Positions 28,467-37,998 of a DNA stretch of 64,000 bases are shown here, piece by piece. The notes beneath the pieces were generated by a model that worked only from the letters and a program-made list of their open reading frames with translations, did not search any database and was not told the origin of the DNA. Both the position numbers and the translations under genes were made by a program. Origin of the DNA: Enterobacillus tribolii (GTDB taxonomy: Bacteria; Pseudomonadota; Gammaproteobacteria; Enterobacterales; Enterobacteriaceae); NCBI RefSeq assembly GCF_003363015.1, contig NZ_QRAP01000006.1, forward strand, positions 1-64,000. Direction: 5' to 3'. The first letter of the stretch is position 1. Each line of letters opens with the position of its first letter.

Positions 28467-29600
28467 ATGAGTAAACTATTAAAGCAGCGGTTGGCTGCAT
28501 TATTCATGGATGTCTATAAGCTTTCCGGCTTTCGGGTAAAGAAGATCACCCGGCCTTTGGAAGCGGGCGAAATAAGGACTGTTGCAATTTATTCTACTAC
28601 GGCATTGGGCGATCTCCTGCTCAATACGCCGGCTATTGTGGCGATCAAAAAACATTTTCCGGCGGCAAAAATCATTCTTGTCGTAAATAAACGTAATGCG
28701 CAGTTGGTGGAAAACAGCGATTTATTTGATGATGTGCTGTTCTGGAACGGGAAAGTCAACGGCGTTCTGCGGCTGGTAAAGGCGTTGCGTCGCGACAAAC
28801 CGGATGCGACGTTTATCCTGCACTCTCATACGCCGTATGACATCATTGCCGCCACGCTGTCCCGCTCGGATATTATCCTGAAGGATATTTATCTCAATGA
28901 TTACCAGGGGCATGACACTTTCATTCTGAACCGTTTCTTATCCGGGCATTATGATCACCGCGGTGACGGTTTTATTCCGGTTATCAGCCAGAAAAGCAAA
29001 TTACTGAAATTGATCGGCATTGACGATATGCCGACGGATATGATCATTCCGTTTTCCTATAAAGCGGAAAAATGCGCGCGGCGGACGCTGGGCGTTCATT
29101 TGGGAGCCTCTTCCGGCGAGCGTTGCTGGCCGATTGAAAACTTTGTCACCGTAATCCGCCGGGTCATGCAGACGTTTTCCGACGTGGATATCGTGTTGCT
29201 GGGCGGGCCGGGCGAGGTGGAGCGCAACCGCCAGTTTCTGACGCTGCTGGGAGAGCCGCTCGCGGCGCGCATAACGGATCTCGCCGGTAAAACGTCGCTG
29301 AAACAGCTGACGGAAAAAATCGCTTCGCTAACCTGCCTGCTCGTTGGTGATACCGGCCCGATGCACATTTCTATCGCGGTAAGAACGCCCACCATCATCA
29401 TGTTCCCCAGCCTGCGCGCTTCGGTAGGTACTCGTCCGCAGCAGGATCAGGCGCGGCACCAGGTTCTGATTGCCCGCAGTGAGAAAGACAATATGGCGGC
29501 GCTGGATGTTGACAGCGTTAATGTTGCGTTATTTAACGCATTGTCGTCGGCGACGTCTGTGGAAAATGCACCGGCTGCGGGCGGCTCCCGTGTGTCCTGA
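28467..29600 (+). CDS. Glycosyltransferase family 9 (heptosyltransferase-like)
   Basis: 377 aa cytoplasmic or membrane-associated protein of the GT9 family, which transfers heptose or related sugars to lipid A-core. The N-terminal Rossmann half shows STTALGDLLLNTPAIVAIKK (about 42-61), the ADP-heptosyltransferase-like start. The C-terminal half shows LGVHLGASSGERCWP (about 206-220), VLLGGPGE (about 250) and LVGDTGPMHISIAV (about 292-305). It lies far from any waa or polysaccharide gene, between sseB and ndk, and its first 300 bases are more AT-rich than the neighbours. Acceptor and sugar are unknown; acquisition by transfer is a guess. Confidence 0.85.
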   Translation: MSKLLKQRLAALFMDVYKLSGFRVKKITRPLEAGEIRTVAIYSTTALGDLLLNTPAIVAIKKHFPAAKIILVVNKRNAQLVENSDLFDDVLFWNGKVNGVLRLVKALRRDKPDATFILHSHTPYDIIAATLSRSDIILKDIYLNDYQGHDTFILNRFLSGHYDHRGDGFIPVISQKSKLLKLIGIDDMPTDMIIPFSYKAEKCARRTLGVHLGASSGERCWPIENFVTVIRRVMQTFSDVDIVLLGGPGEVERNRQFLTLLGEPLAARITDLAGKTSLKQLTEKIASLTCLLVGDTGPMHISIAVRTPTIIMFPSLRASVGTRPQQDQARHQVLIARSEKDNMAALDVDSVNVALFNALSSATSVENAPAAGGSRVS

Positions 29601-29644
29601 ATCAAAAAAGAAATATTTTTTTAACAAAATTGTGTCATTCCCAT

Positions 29645-29673
29645 AGGCAAACGCTTCGCCGCCCCCGTATAAT
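29645..29673 (+). promoter_or_regulatory. ndk promoter with a PurR-like box
   Basis: A consensus -10 TATAAT lies at 29668-29673, about 100 bp before ndk. Eight bases before it, AGGCAAACGCTTCGCC at 29645-29660 matches about 10 of 15 defined positions of the PurR palindrome. The layout copies that of guaB in this window. The -10 is convincing; the PurR site is weak. Confidence 0.4.
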
Positions 29674-29777
29674 CGGCGGCGATTTACGGCCGGCATAAAG
29701 CAGAGGGAAATCATCTCCCTGATGCCACTTACACAAAAAGTATACCGGCGCTTCCCGGAAGTTTGATTGAGGTTGAC

Positions 29778-30209
29778 ATGACTATAGAACGTACCTTTTC
29801 CATCGTTAAACCCAACGCGGTGGCAAAAAACCTGATTGGCGCTATTTATTCCCGTTTTGAAGCGGCAGGACTGAAAATCGTTGCGGCAAAAATGCTGCAT
29901 CTGACCCGTGAACAGGCTGAAGGTTTTTATGCCGAGCATGCGGAAAGACCCTTCTTCGGCGGCCTGGTGGATTTCATGACCTCCGGCCCGATTATCCTTC
30001 AGGTTCTGGAAGGGAAAGACGCGGTGCGCCGCCATCGTGAAATCATGGGCGCGACCAACCCGGAGAACGCGCTGGCCGGCACGCTGCGCGCCGACTATGC
30101 AGACAGCCTGACGGAAAACGCGGTGCACGGCTCCGACTCCGCAGAGTCCGCCGCGCGTGAAATCGCTTACTTCTTCAGCGAAGGCGAAATCTGCCCGCGT
30201 ACCCGCTGA
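29778..30209 (+). CDS. ndk: Nucleoside diphosphate kinase
   Basis: Transfers the gamma phosphate of ATP to nucleoside diphosphates, balancing NTP and dNTP pools. The ATG at 29778 ([17 protein letters not shown]) gives 143 aa, the E. coli length, and has GAGG upstream; an in-frame codon five residues earlier is less likely. The active-site His is in [17 protein letters not shown] (about His117), and the substrate loop [19 protein letters not shown] is intact. It precedes rlmN, close to the E. coli order ndk-rlmN with pbpC absent. Confidence 0.97.
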   Translation: MTIERTFSIVKPNAVAKNLIGAIYSRFEAAGLKIVAAKMLHLTREQAEGFYAEHAERPFFGGLVDFMTSGPIILQVLEGKDAVRRHREIMGATNPENALAGTLRADYADSLTENAVHGSDSAESAAREIAYFFSEGEICPRTR

Positions 30210-30287
30210 TTGCCAGACGGGCGGGAAATATTTCTGCTGAAAGCGTTTCCCGCATAGCATCTCCGCCTGAGAATTTGTACAATACGC

Positions 30288-30316
30288 CGCCCCGGATGAC
30301 CTGCGTCTCCGGGGCG
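30288..30316. terminator. GC-rich hairpin between ndk and rlmN
   Basis: Nine-bp stem CGCCCCGGA / TCCGGGGCG with an 11-base loop, 80 bp after ndk and 93 bp before rlmN. There is no T run (GAATTATTTG follows), so it may be a weak terminator for ndk or a leader structure for rlmN. Confidence 0.45.
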
Positions 30317-30409
30317 AATTATTTGTTGAGTCCGGGGAGTCGTATAAACTTACCCTGACAGATTATTGATGACTGCGCCGAAAGTGTAACAACGAGGCCG
30401 AGACATACC

Positions 30410-31636
30410 ATGCAAAAACCCCCTTCACAGCATTCGGGCGCCGAGCCTGAATCCGCGACTGACGCATCCGTAGTATCCCACGTCACGTCTTGCGCCAGCG
30501 ATGCGCAACCGGGCGCCGCGATGCAGGAAAAAATCAACCTGTTGGACCTGGACCGCAAACAAATGCGGGAGTTCTTCGTCTCCATCGGAGAGAAGCCGTT
30601 CCGTGCCGATCAGGTGATGAAATGGATTTACCACTATTGCTGCGATGACTTTGATGAGATGACGGACATCAACAAAGTGTTGCGCGCCAAGCTGAAGCAG
30701 CTGACGGAAATCCGTGCGCCGGAAGTCGCGGAAGAGCAGCGCTCTTCCGACGGCACCATCAAGTGGGCGTTGCAGGTCGGCGATCAGCGGGTTGAGACCG
30801 TATACATCCCTGAGGATGACCGGGCGACCCTGTGCGTTTCTTCCCAGGTCGGGTGTGCGCTGGAATGTAAGTTTTGCTCCACGGCGCAGCAAGGGTTCAA
30901 CCGCAACCTGCGCGTGGCGGAAATTATCGGCCAGGTATGGCGGGCGGCAAAAATCATTGGCGCGGCCAAGGTCACCGGGCAGCGCCCCATCACCAACGTG
31001 GTGATGATGGGAATGGGCGAGCCGTTGCTGAACCTGACCAACGTGGTGCCGGCGATGGAAATCATGCTGGACGACTTTGGTTTCGGCCTGTCCAAGCGGC
31101 GCGTAACGCTCTCAACCTCCGGCGTGGTGCCGGCGCTGGACAAGCTGGGCGACATGATCGACGTGGCGCTGGCGATTTCCCTGCATGCGCCGACGGATGC
31201 CATCCGTGATGAGATCGTGCCGATCAACCGCAAGTACAATATCGAGACATTTCTTGCCTCGGTGCGTAACTATCTTGATAAATCTAACGCGAATCAGGGA
31301 CGGGTAACGGTGGAATACGTTATGCTGGATCACGTTAACGACGGAACCGAGCATGCGCATCAACTGGCTGAATGTCTGAAAAACACGCCGTGCAAGATCA
31401 ACCTGATCCCCTGGAATCCCTTCCCGGGAGCGCCGTTCGGGCGGAGTTCCAACAGCCGCATCGACCGCTTCTCCAAGGTACTGATGGAGTACGGTTTTAC
31501 GGTTATCGTCCGTAAAACCCGCGGCGACGACATTGATGCGGCCTGCGGGCAATTGGCCGGCGACGTGATTGACCGGACCAAACGTACGCTGAAGAAAAGG
31601 ATGGCGGGTGAACCTATTTCGGTTCGCGAGGTCTGA
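30410..31636 (+). CDS. rlmN: Dual-specificity 23S rRNA A2503 / tRNA A37 C2-methyltransferase
   Basis: Radical SAM enzyme that adds a methyl to C2 of A2503 in 23S rRNA and A37 in some tRNAs. The [4Fe-4S] motif CxxxCxxC is in [15 protein letters not shown], and the methyl-carrying Cys near the C terminus is in [11 protein letters not shown]. From [15 protein letters not shown] onward it is nearly the E. coli protein (384 aa). Here 408 aa: the N terminus has a poorly conserved 37-residue leader rich in Ser, Ala and Pro. The next in-frame ATG (30521) lacks an SD, so 30410 is kept, though the exact start is uncertain. First gene of the rlmN-pilW-rodZ-ispG group. Confidence 0.95.
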   Translation: MQKPPSQHSGAEPESATDASVVSHVTSCASDAQPGAAMQEKINLLDLDRKQMREFFVSIGEKPFRADQVMKWIYHYCCDDFDEMTDINKVLRAKLKQLTEIRAPEVAEEQRSSDGTIKWALQVGDQRVETVYIPEDDRATLCVSSQVGCALECKFCSTAQQGFNRNLRVAEIIGQVWRAAKIIGAAKVTGQRPITNVVMMGMGEPLLNLTNVVPAMEIMLDDFGFGLSKRRVTLSTSGVVPALDKLGDMIDVALAISLHAPTDAIRDEIVPINRKYNIETFLASVRNYLDKSNANQGRVTVEYVMLDHVNDGTEHAHQLAECLKNTPCKINLIPWNPFPGAPFGRSSNSRIDRFSKVLMEYGFTVIVRKTRGDDIDAACGQLAGDVIDRTKRTLKKRMAGEPISVREV

Positions 31637-31750
31637 CAGCACAAAGGGTGCGCCCGACGGGTCAGGGGACGCATAAATTATGTTTATGTGTCAGGGTAAT
31701 TAACGGATATCGGTACTGGGGACGTTGCCCTGTACCGGGCGGATAAAGCA

Positions 31751-32500
31751 ATGAAGCTGAAGTATCAGGGATTCGCCTGTTTGCTGGTGTTGACGCTTGC
31801 CGGTTGTTCTTCCGTGCCGCGCAACGGCGGGATGGCGACGCAGTCTTCACAGACGTATATGCAGCTTGGCCTGGAGTACCTGAATCAGGGCGACATGCCA
31901 TCGGCGCGCAAAAATCTGGAGAAGGCGCGTGATGAAGCGCCGGCCGATTACCATACTCAGCTGGCCATGGCCTTATATCAGCAGAAAGCCGGTGATAACG
32001 ACGGCGCGCAGCAGAGTTATCAGAAAGCGCTGAATCTGGCGCCGGGCAACGGCAGCGTAATGAATAATTACGGTGCGTTTCTCTGTGGTTTAGGGCAGTA
32101 TGTAGCGGCACAACAACAGTTTACCGCTGCTGCGCAGGCGCCTGATGATGGTCAGGTCGCCGACAGTTTTGAAAATGCGGGTTATTGCTTCCTTCATGCC
32201 GGGCAAAGCGCGGATGCGCGCAAACAGTTTACCCGGGCGCTGAAGAGCGATCCTGATAAAGGCGCGCCGCTGATCGTGCAGGCGACCCGGGATTTTGAGC
32301 AGGGTAAACGCCAGGATGCGCGATTGATGTTGGATGTTTATAACCATACGCTTCCGGCCAGCGCCGAGAGCCTGTGGTTACAGATCCGTTTCGCTGCGTT
32401 GGATGGTCGCCAGACGAATATTGATCGTTACGGCAAACAACTGGCGCGAAATTTTCCACACTCTAAACAGTACCAACAGTTTCTAGCTAATGAATACTGA
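31751..32500 (+). CDS. pilW: PilW-like TPR lipoprotein (type IV pilus biogenesis/stability)
   Basis: 249 aa lipoprotein with lipobox TLAGC (Cys19) and a string of TPR repeats ([59 protein letters not shown]). PilW/PilF proteins help assemble the outer-membrane secretin of type IV pili. The location between rlmN and rodZ is the one seen for pilW in many gammaproteobacteria; E. coli K-12, as I recall, lacks it. It overlaps rodZ by 11 bp, so the two are co-translated. No pilin genes are in the window, so the pilus role is by family. Confidence 0.88.
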   Translation: MKLKYQGFACLLVLTLAGCSSVPRNGGMATQSSQTYMQLGLEYLNQGDMPSARKNLEKARDEAPADYHTQLAMALYQQKAGDNDGAQQSYQKALNLAPGNGSVMNNYGAFLCGLGQYVAAQQQFTAAAQAPDDGQVADSFENAGYCFLHAGQSADARKQFTRALKSDPDKGAPLIVQATRDFEQGKRQDARLMLDVYNHTLPASAESLWLQIRFAALDGRQTNIDRYGKQLARNFPHSKQYQQFLANEY

Positions 32501-33461
32501 AGCCACCCAAGATCAGACTGCAAAAATAACGCCGGGCGCACGCCTGCGCCAGGCCCGTGAACAATTAGGGCTGAGCCAGAAGGCCGTTGCCGAGCGTTTG
32601 TGCCTGAAGGTCTCAACGGTTCGCGAGATCGAAGAAGACAGCATTCCGGATGACCTGGCTTCCACATTCGTCAGGGGTTATATCCGTTCCTATTCAAAAC
32701 TGGTGCACATTCCGGAAGAAGAATTACTTCCGCTGCTGAATCGCCCCACGACGCAAAAGACCATCAAAGTCGCGTCAATGCAGAATTTCTCTTTGAGTAA
32801 AAAGCGCAAAAGGCGGGACGGATGGCTGATGATGTTCACCTGGTTGGTGATTATCGTGGTGATTGGCCTTACCGGCACCTGGTGGTGGCAGAATCACAAG
32901 GCCCAGCAGCAGGATATCGTTGAAATGGCCGATCACTCCTCTGCGCAGCTGGCGCGTAATAACGCCGGGGAAGGGCAAGCGGTTCCCCTGAACCACAGTG
33001 ACGCCGACGACGCCCCGGGTAGCGCAAGCGTTGCCGCGCCGGTAACGCCGCCTGTGCTGCCTCAGGCCAGCGAGCAGGCTGCAAATCCGAATACGTCCGC
33101 CGCGCCGGTCGATAGCGCACCGGCCGTCGTTTCGCCGAGTCAGGCGAACATCGAGCCTGTACCTTCATTGCCGACCGCCGGCGCTACCGTGGATAACGGT
33201 GCGGCTCCTGCAGCGTCCGGTGACGGGCTGGTGATGAATTTTTCCGCTGATTGCTGGCTGGAGGTGCATGATGCTACGGGCAAAACGTTGTTCAGCGGTA
33301 TGCAGAAATCCGGCGGAAGACTGGATTTGACGGGAACCGCACCCTATAAGCTGAAAATCGGCGCGCCTGCGTCGGTGCAGGTCACTTATCAGGGTAACCC
33401 GGTCGATCTGAGTCAGTTTGTTAAAACAAGCCGTGTAGCACGTTTGACCGTGGGTGGCTGA
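32490..33461 (+). CDS. rodZ: Cytoskeleton protein RodZ
   Basis: 323 aa bitopic membrane protein that links MreB filaments to the elongasome and keeps rod shape. The N-terminal HTH_25 domain (about 12-85; [20 protein letters not shown]) binds MreB. A basic patch [10 protein letters not shown] precedes one membrane helix (about 111-131, [20 protein letters not shown]). A Pro/Ala-rich periplasmic linker (about 150-240) leads to the C-terminal domain ([20 protein letters not shown]). Overlaps pilW upstream; 49 bp before ispG. Confidence 0.96.
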   Translation: MNTEATQDQTAKITPGARLRQAREQLGLSQKAVAERLCLKVSTVREIEEDSIPDDLASTFVRGYIRSYSKLVHIPEEELLPLLNRPTTQKTIKVASMQNFSLSKKRKRRDGWLMMFTWLVIIVVIGLTGTWWWQNHKAQQQDIVEMADHSSAQLARNNAGEGQAVPLNHSDADDAPGSASVAAPVTPPVLPQASEQAANPNTSAAPVDSAPAVVSPSQANIEPVPSLPTAGATVDNGAAPAASGDGLVMNFSADCWLEVHDATGKTLFSGMQKSGGRLDLTGTAPYKLKIGAPASVQVTYQGNPVDLSQFVKTSRVARLTVGG

Positions 33462-33510
33462 CCCACGGCGCTGCGGTTTGAATTTCATGTCCATGCCGGA
33501 GAATTCATAG

Positions 33511-34635
33511 ATGCATAGCCCATCTCCTATTGTCCGGCGTAAGTCCAAGCGGATTTACGTCGGTAAGGTGCCCGTCGGTGACGGGGCGCCGATTTCCGTT
33601 CAGTCGATGACCAATACCCGTACCACCGACGTGGAAGCGACGGTGAAGCAAATTCATGCCCTGGAGCGCGTGGGGGTGGACATCGTCCGCGTTTCCGTGC
33701 CCACCATGGATGCGGCGGAAGCCTTTAAACAGATTAAGCAACAGGTGTCAGTGCCGCTGGTGGCGGATATTCACTTTGACTACCGCATTGCTCTGAAGGT
33801 AGCGGAATACGGCGTGGACTGCCTGCGCATCAACCCCGGTAATATCGGTAACGAAGAGCGTATCCGCGCCGTGGTTGACTGTGCGCGCGATAAAAATATC
33901 CCGATTCGCATCGGCATCAACGCGGGGTCGCTGGAGAAAGATATCCAGGAAAAATACGGCGAACCGACGCCGGAAGCCCTGCTGGAATCTGCGATGCGTC
34001 ACGTCGATATTCTTGACCGCCTGAACTTCGATCAGTTTAAGGTCAGCGTCAAGGCATCGGATGTCTTCCTCGCGGTGCAGTCATACCGTTTGCTGGCGGC
34101 GCGCATCGAGCAGCCGCTGCACCTTGGTATTACCGAAGCCGGCGGCATGCGCAGCGGCGCGGTGAAGTCGGCGATCGGCCTCGGGATGTTGCTGTCCGAA
34201 GGCATCGGCGACACCCTGCGTATCTCGCTGGCGGCCGATCCGGTCGAAGAAGTTAAAGTCGGTTTTGATATTCTCAAGGCGTTGCGCATTCGTTCGCGCG
34301 GCATTAATTTCATCGCCTGTCCGACCTGTTCGCGTCAGGAGTTCGACGTGATCGGCACGGTTAACGCGCTGGAACAGCGGCTGGAAGACATCATTACCCC
34401 GATGGATGTTTCCATCATCGGCTGCGTGGTGAACGGCCCCGGCGAAGCGCTGGTGTCTACGATCGGCGTAACGGGCGGACACAACAAGAGCGGCTTCTAC
34501 GAAGACGGCGTACGCCAGAAAGAGCGCTTCGATAATGAGCAGATGATTGACCAACTGGAAGCGAAAATTCGCGCCAAAGCGTTGATGCTGGATGACAGCA
34601 AGCGCATCGACGTCAGCCAGATCGAAGATAAATAA
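33511..34635 (+). CDS. ispG: 4-hydroxy-3-methylbut-2-en-1-yl diphosphate synthase (flavodoxin)
   Basis: Penultimate enzyme of the MEP isoprenoid pathway; reduces MEcPP to HMBPP with a [4Fe-4S] cluster. The 374 aa protein has an N-terminal TIM barrel ([20 protein letters not shown]) and a C-terminal reductase-like domain with cluster Cys residues in [12 protein letters not shown] and [13 protein letters not shown]. The conserved [13 protein letters not shown] segment is present. It depends on the Isc machinery encoded 8 kb upstream. Followed by a hairpin and the hisS promoter. Confidence 0.97.
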   Translation: MHSPSPIVRRKSKRIYVGKVPVGDGAPISVQSMTNTRTTDVEATVKQIHALERVGVDIVRVSVPTMDAAEAFKQIKQQVSVPLVADIHFDYRIALKVAEYGVDCLRINPGNIGNEERIRAVVDCARDKNIPIRIGINAGSLEKDIQEKYGEPTPEALLESAMRHVDILDRLNFDQFKVSVKASDVFLAVQSYRLLAARIEQPLHLGITEAGGMRSGAVKSAIGLGMLLSEGIGDTLRISLAADPVEEVKVGFDILKALRIRSRGINFIACPTCSRQEFDVIGTVNALEQRLEDIITPMDVSIIGCVVNGPGEALVSTIGVTGGHNKSGFYEDGVRQKERFDNEQMIDQLEAKIRAKALMLDDSKRIDVSQIEDK

Positions 34636-34641
34636 CCGGAA

Positions 34642-34710
34642 GCTGGGCCGCCTGTGCGGCCCGCAGCCTATTTACCCGGATTGATGCGGGCAGCGTAATC
34701 CCTCTATAAT
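34642..34710 (+). promoter_or_regulatory. ispG-hisS intergenic: hairpin and hisS promoter
   Basis: 34645-34662 forms a 7-bp GC stem (GGGCCGC/GCGGCCC, loop CTGT) with an outer GCT/AGC extension, plausibly attenuating read-through from ispG. A promoter follows: -35 TTGATG at 34681-34686 and -10 TATAAT at 34705-34710 with 18 bp between, about 48 bp before hisS. In E. coli this interval encodes the small RNA SroE; whether an equivalent RNA exists here cannot be told. Confidence 0.6.
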
Positions 34711-34757
34711 CGGGACTTTGCTAACCCGCTATACAAAGAACGGAACAGAGAACAGTC

Positions 34758-36032
34758 GTGGCAAAAAATATCCAAGCCATTCGCGGTATGAATGATTACC
34801 TGCCCGCCGAAACGGCGCTGTGGCAGCGTATTGAGGCCGTACTGAAGCAGGTATTAGGCAGCTATGGTTACGGTGAAATCCGTTTACCGATCGTAGAGCA
34901 GACCCCGTTGTTTAAGCGCGCCATCGGCGAAGTAACCGATGTGGTCGAAAAAGAGATGTACACCTTTGAAGACCGCAACGGCGACAGCCTGACGCTGCGC
35001 CCTGAATTAACCGCGGGCTGCGTGCGTGCGGGTATTGAGCATGGTCTGCTGTACAATCAGGAACAACGCTTCTGGTATCTGGGTCAGGCGTTCCGGCATG
35101 AACGTCCGCAGAAAGGGCGCTATCGCCAGTTCTATCAGCTGGGTGCGGAAGTGTTCGGGCTGGAAGGTCCGGATATCGACGCTGAGCTGATTATGATGAC
35201 GGCGCGCTGGTGGCGGGCGCTGGGTATCGCCGGGCATGTTTCGCTGGAGCTGAACTCCATTGGTTCTGCAGAAGCCCGCGCAAACTATCGCAGCGCGCTG
35301 ACTGCCTATCTTGAGCAGTACAAAGAACAGCTGGATGAAGACTGTAAGCGCCGCATGTATACCAACCCGCTGCGCGTGCTGGATTCTAAAAATCCGGAAG
35401 TACAGGCACTGCTGAACGATGCGCCGCGTTTGTCCGAATACCTGGACGCGGAGTCGCGCGAACACTTTGCCGGTCTGTGCCGTTTTCTGGATGATGCGGG
35501 TATCGCTTACCGGGTGAACGAACGCCTGGTGCGCGGCCTGGATTACTATAACCGCACGGTGTTTGAGTGGGTGACTACCAGCCTGGGCGCACAGGGTACG
35601 GTTTGCGCCGGCGGCCGCTACGACGGCCTGGTCAGCCAACTGGGCGGCCATGCTACGCCGGGCATCGGCTTTGCGATGGGGATGGAGCGCCTGGTGCTGC
35701 TGGTGCAGTCGGTGAACCCTGATTTTCGCGCCGAAGGCCAGGTGGACGTCTACCTGATCTCCTCCGGCGAGGGGACGCAAAGCGCCGCTATGCAACTGGC
35801 TGAAAAAATCCGTGATGCTATGCCGCAGGTTAAGCTGATGACCAACTACGGCGGCGGAAACTTTAAGAAACAATTCGCCAGAGCGGACAAGTGGGGTGCC
35901 CGCATCGCCCTTGTGCTGGGTGAGAACGAAATGCATGCCGGTCAGGTTAACGTGAAAAACCTGCGTAATGGCGACCAGCAAACCGTGGCTCAGGATGACG
36001 TCACCACGCTGCTGGCAACGATCTTAGGTTAA
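34758..36032 (+). CDS. hisS: Histidyl-tRNA synthetase
   Basis: Class II aminoacyl-tRNA synthetase charging tRNA-His. 424 aa, the E. coli length, with a GTG start ([16 protein letters not shown]). Motif 2 region [20 protein letters not shown] (about 112-131), the histidine-specific [14 protein letters not shown] (about 258-271), AGGRYDGL (about 285) and motif 3 [11 protein letters not shown] are intact, followed by the anticodon-binding domain. It has its own promoter and leads the hisS-yfgM-bamB group. Confidence 0.98.
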   Translation: MAKNIQAIRGMNDYLPAETALWQRIEAVLKQVLGSYGYGEIRLPIVEQTPLFKRAIGEVTDVVEKEMYTFEDRNGDSLTLRPELTAGCVRAGIEHGLLYNQEQRFWYLGQAFRHERPQKGRYRQFYQLGAEVFGLEGPDIDAELIMMTARWWRALGIAGHVSLELNSIGSAEARANYRSALTAYLEQYKEQLDEDCKRRMYTNPLRVLDSKNPEVQALLNDAPRLSEYLDAESREHFAGLCRFLDDAGIAYRVNERLVRGLDYYNRTVFEWVTTSLGAQGTVCAGGRYDGLVSQLGGHATPGIGFAMGMERLVLLVQSVNPDFRAEGQVDVYLISSGEGTQSAAMQLAEKIRDAMPQVKLMTNYGGGNFKKQFARADKWGARIALVLGENEMHAGQVNVKNLRNGDQQTVAQDDVTTLLATILG

Positions 36033-36045
36033 GGAGAAGGACACC

Positions 36046-36669
36046 GTGGAAGTCTATACCACAGAAAACGAACAAGTTGACGCCATTCGCAACTTCTTTA
36101 AAGAAAACGGCAAGGCTATCGTCGTTGGCATCGTGATTGGTTTCGGCGCGCTGTTTGGCTGGCGCTACTGGCAGAGCCATCAGACGGAAAACATGGCCCG
36201 CGCCTCAATGTCTTATCAGCAGGCCAGCGAATCGCTGACCGGCGGAAAAGCGGACGGTGTTTCCCGGATGGAAGCTTTCATCAAGGAAAACCAGAACAGC
36301 TACGGCGTGCTGGCGGCAATGCAGTTGGCGCAGCATCAGGTTGATAAAAAAGACTTCGCCGGCGCGGAAAAGCAGCTTAGCTGGGCTGCGGCGCAGAATA
36401 AAGATCAGAACCTGGCCGCATTGATCGACCTGCGTCTTGCCCGCGTGCAGTTGCAGGAAAAGAAATACGACGAGGCGCAGAAGACGCTGGATCGTGTTAC
36501 GGCCAAGGGCTGGGTCGCCATGGCTGACGAAGTGCGCGGCGATGTGCTGGTTGCCAAAGGCGATCAGCAGGGCGCCCGGAATGCTTACAGCAAAGGGCTG
36601 GCATCCTCGGAAGCGTCTCAGTCATTGCAGGCGCTGCTGAAAATGAAACTGAATAATTTGTCCAGCTAA
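36046..36669 (+). CDS. yfgM: YfgM, ancillary SecYEG translocon protein
   Basis: 207 aa inner-membrane protein with one N-terminal helix (about 24-41, AIVVGIVIGFGALFGWRYW) and a periplasmic TPR-like domain (MQLAQHQVDKKDFAGAEKQL, LRLARVQLQEKKYDEAQKTL). In E. coli it associates with the SecYEG translocon and PpiD and links outgoing proteins to periplasmic chaperones. The GTG start follows AAGGAGAAGGA, an excellent SD. Between hisS (13 bp) and bamB (11 bp), so one operon. Confidence 0.95.
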   Translation: MEVYTTENEQVDAIRNFFKENGKAIVVGIVIGFGALFGWRYWQSHQTENMARASMSYQQASESLTGGKADGVSRMEAFIKENQNSYGVLAAMQLAQHQVDKKDFAGAEKQLSWAAAQNKDQNLAALIDLRLARVQLQEKKYDEAQKTLDRVTAKGWVAMADEVRGDVLVAKGDQQGARNAYSKGLASSEASQSLQALLKMKLNNLSS

Positions 36670-36680
36670 GGGGATAACGA

Positions 36681-37862
36681 ATGCAAGTGCGTAAGACGCT
36701 CCTGGTAGGGCTGGTCTCTGTAACGCTGCTGAGCGGATGTTCATGGTTCAGCAGTGAGACGGACGTGGTGACGATGTCTCCCCTGCCTAAAGTAGAAAAC
36801 CAGTTCAGCCCGAATACGGTATGGAGTACCTCGGTGGGCGACGGCATCGGTGAGTATTATTCGCACCTGCGTCCGGCCTGGCAAGACGGTAAAATCTACG
36901 CCGCCGATCGTAACGGCGTCGTGAAAGCGATGGACGCCGAAAAAGGCAGCGTTGCCTGGACGGTTAACCTGGCCGAAAAATCCGGCTTTTTCTCCTCTTC
37001 TGCGCCCGCGCTGTTGTCCGGCGGTTTAGCGGTTTCCGGCGACAAAGTATACGTCGGCTCGGAAAAAGCGGTGGTTTACGCCCTGAGCACGTCGGAAGGG
37101 AACGTTGAGTGGAAAACGGTCGTGGCCGGTGAAGCGATTTCCCGCCCGGTGATCAGCGACGGCATGGTACTGATTCACACCTCCAACGGCATGTTGCAGG
37201 CGCTGAATGAGTCTGACGGCGCCATCCGCTGGACGGTTAACCTCGATATGCCTTCTTTGTCCCTGCGCGGCGAGTCTGCGCCTGCAATCGCCTACGGTGC
37301 GGCAATCGTCGGCGGCGATAACGGCCGCGTCAGCGCCGTGCTGATGCAGCAGGGCCAGATGATCTGGCAACAGCGTATTTCCCAGCCGGTCGGCGCCACG
37401 GAGATCGATCGTCTGAATGACGTAGATACCACCCCGGTAATCGTAGACGGCGTGGTGTACGCGCTGGGTTACAACGGTAACCTGACGGCGCTGGAGTTGC
37501 GTTCCGGCCAAGTGCTCTGGAAACGTGAAATGGGCGCGGTGAATGACTTCATCGTAGATGCCGGCCGTATTTTCCTGGTGGATCAGAAAGATCGCCTGGT
37601 CGGGCTGAAGAGCGATGGCGGCGTGACCCTGTGGACCAACAGCGATCTGCTGCACCGTAACCTGACGGCGCCGGTGTTGTATAACGGTTATCTGGTGGTT
37701 GGCGACAGTGAAGGTTACCTGCACTGGGTTAATGCCGACGACGGCCGCTTCGTGGCACAGCAGAAGGTGGACAGTTCAGGCTTCCTGAGCGCGCCTTTGG
37801 TTGCCGGTGACAAGCTGGTTATTCAGGCGCGTGGCGGAAAAGTTTACGCCATTACCCGCTGA
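36681..37862 (+). CDS. bamB: Outer membrane assembly lipoprotein BamB
   Basis: Lipoprotein of the BAM complex that folds beta-barrel proteins into the outer membrane. 393 aa with lipobox LLSGC (Cys20) and an eight-bladed PQQ-like propeller; blade repeats of the type VKAMDAEKGSVAWTVNL, VYALSTSEGNVEWKTV and LTALELRSGQVLWKRE recur along the chain. SD AAGGGGATAACGA is near the ATG. It follows yfgM and is closed by a 12-bp-stem terminator before der. Confidence 0.97.
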   Translation: MQVRKTLLVGLVSVTLLSGCSWFSSETDVVTMSPLPKVENQFSPNTVWSTSVGDGIGEYYSHLRPAWQDGKIYAADRNGVVKAMDAEKGSVAWTVNLAEKSGFFSSSAPALLSGGLAVSGDKVYVGSEKAVVYALSTSEGNVEWKTVVAGEAISRPVISDGMVLIHTSNGMLQALNESDGAIRWTVNLDMPSLSLRGESAPAIAYGAAIVGGDNGRVSAVLMQQGQMIWQQRISQPVGATEIDRLNDVDTTPVIVDGVVYALGYNGNLTALELRSGQVLWKREMGAVNDFIVDAGRIFLVDQKDRLVGLKSDGGVTLWTNSDLLHRNLTAPVLYNGYLVVGDSEGYLHWVNADDGRFVAQQKVDSSGFLSAPLVAGDKLVIQARGGKVYAITR

Positions 37863-37897
37863 TTATATTATCGCGGGGCATAACGGATGTGCCCTGT

Positions 37898-37934
37898 AAC
37901 GGCTCCTGACAAACATCAGGGGCCGTTTCGTCTT
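37898..37934 (+). terminator. Terminator of the hisS-yfgM-bamB operon
   Basis: Twelve-bp stem AACGGCTCCTGA / TCAGGGGCCGTT (one GU pair) with a CAAACA loop, followed by TTCGTCTT. It lies 35 bp after bamB and before der. Confidence 0.85.
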
Positions 37935-37998
37935 ATTAATACCCCCGCTCCGGAGCGCCCGGATGCGGGAGAGAAATTATTTCAACGAGGCTGCAACA

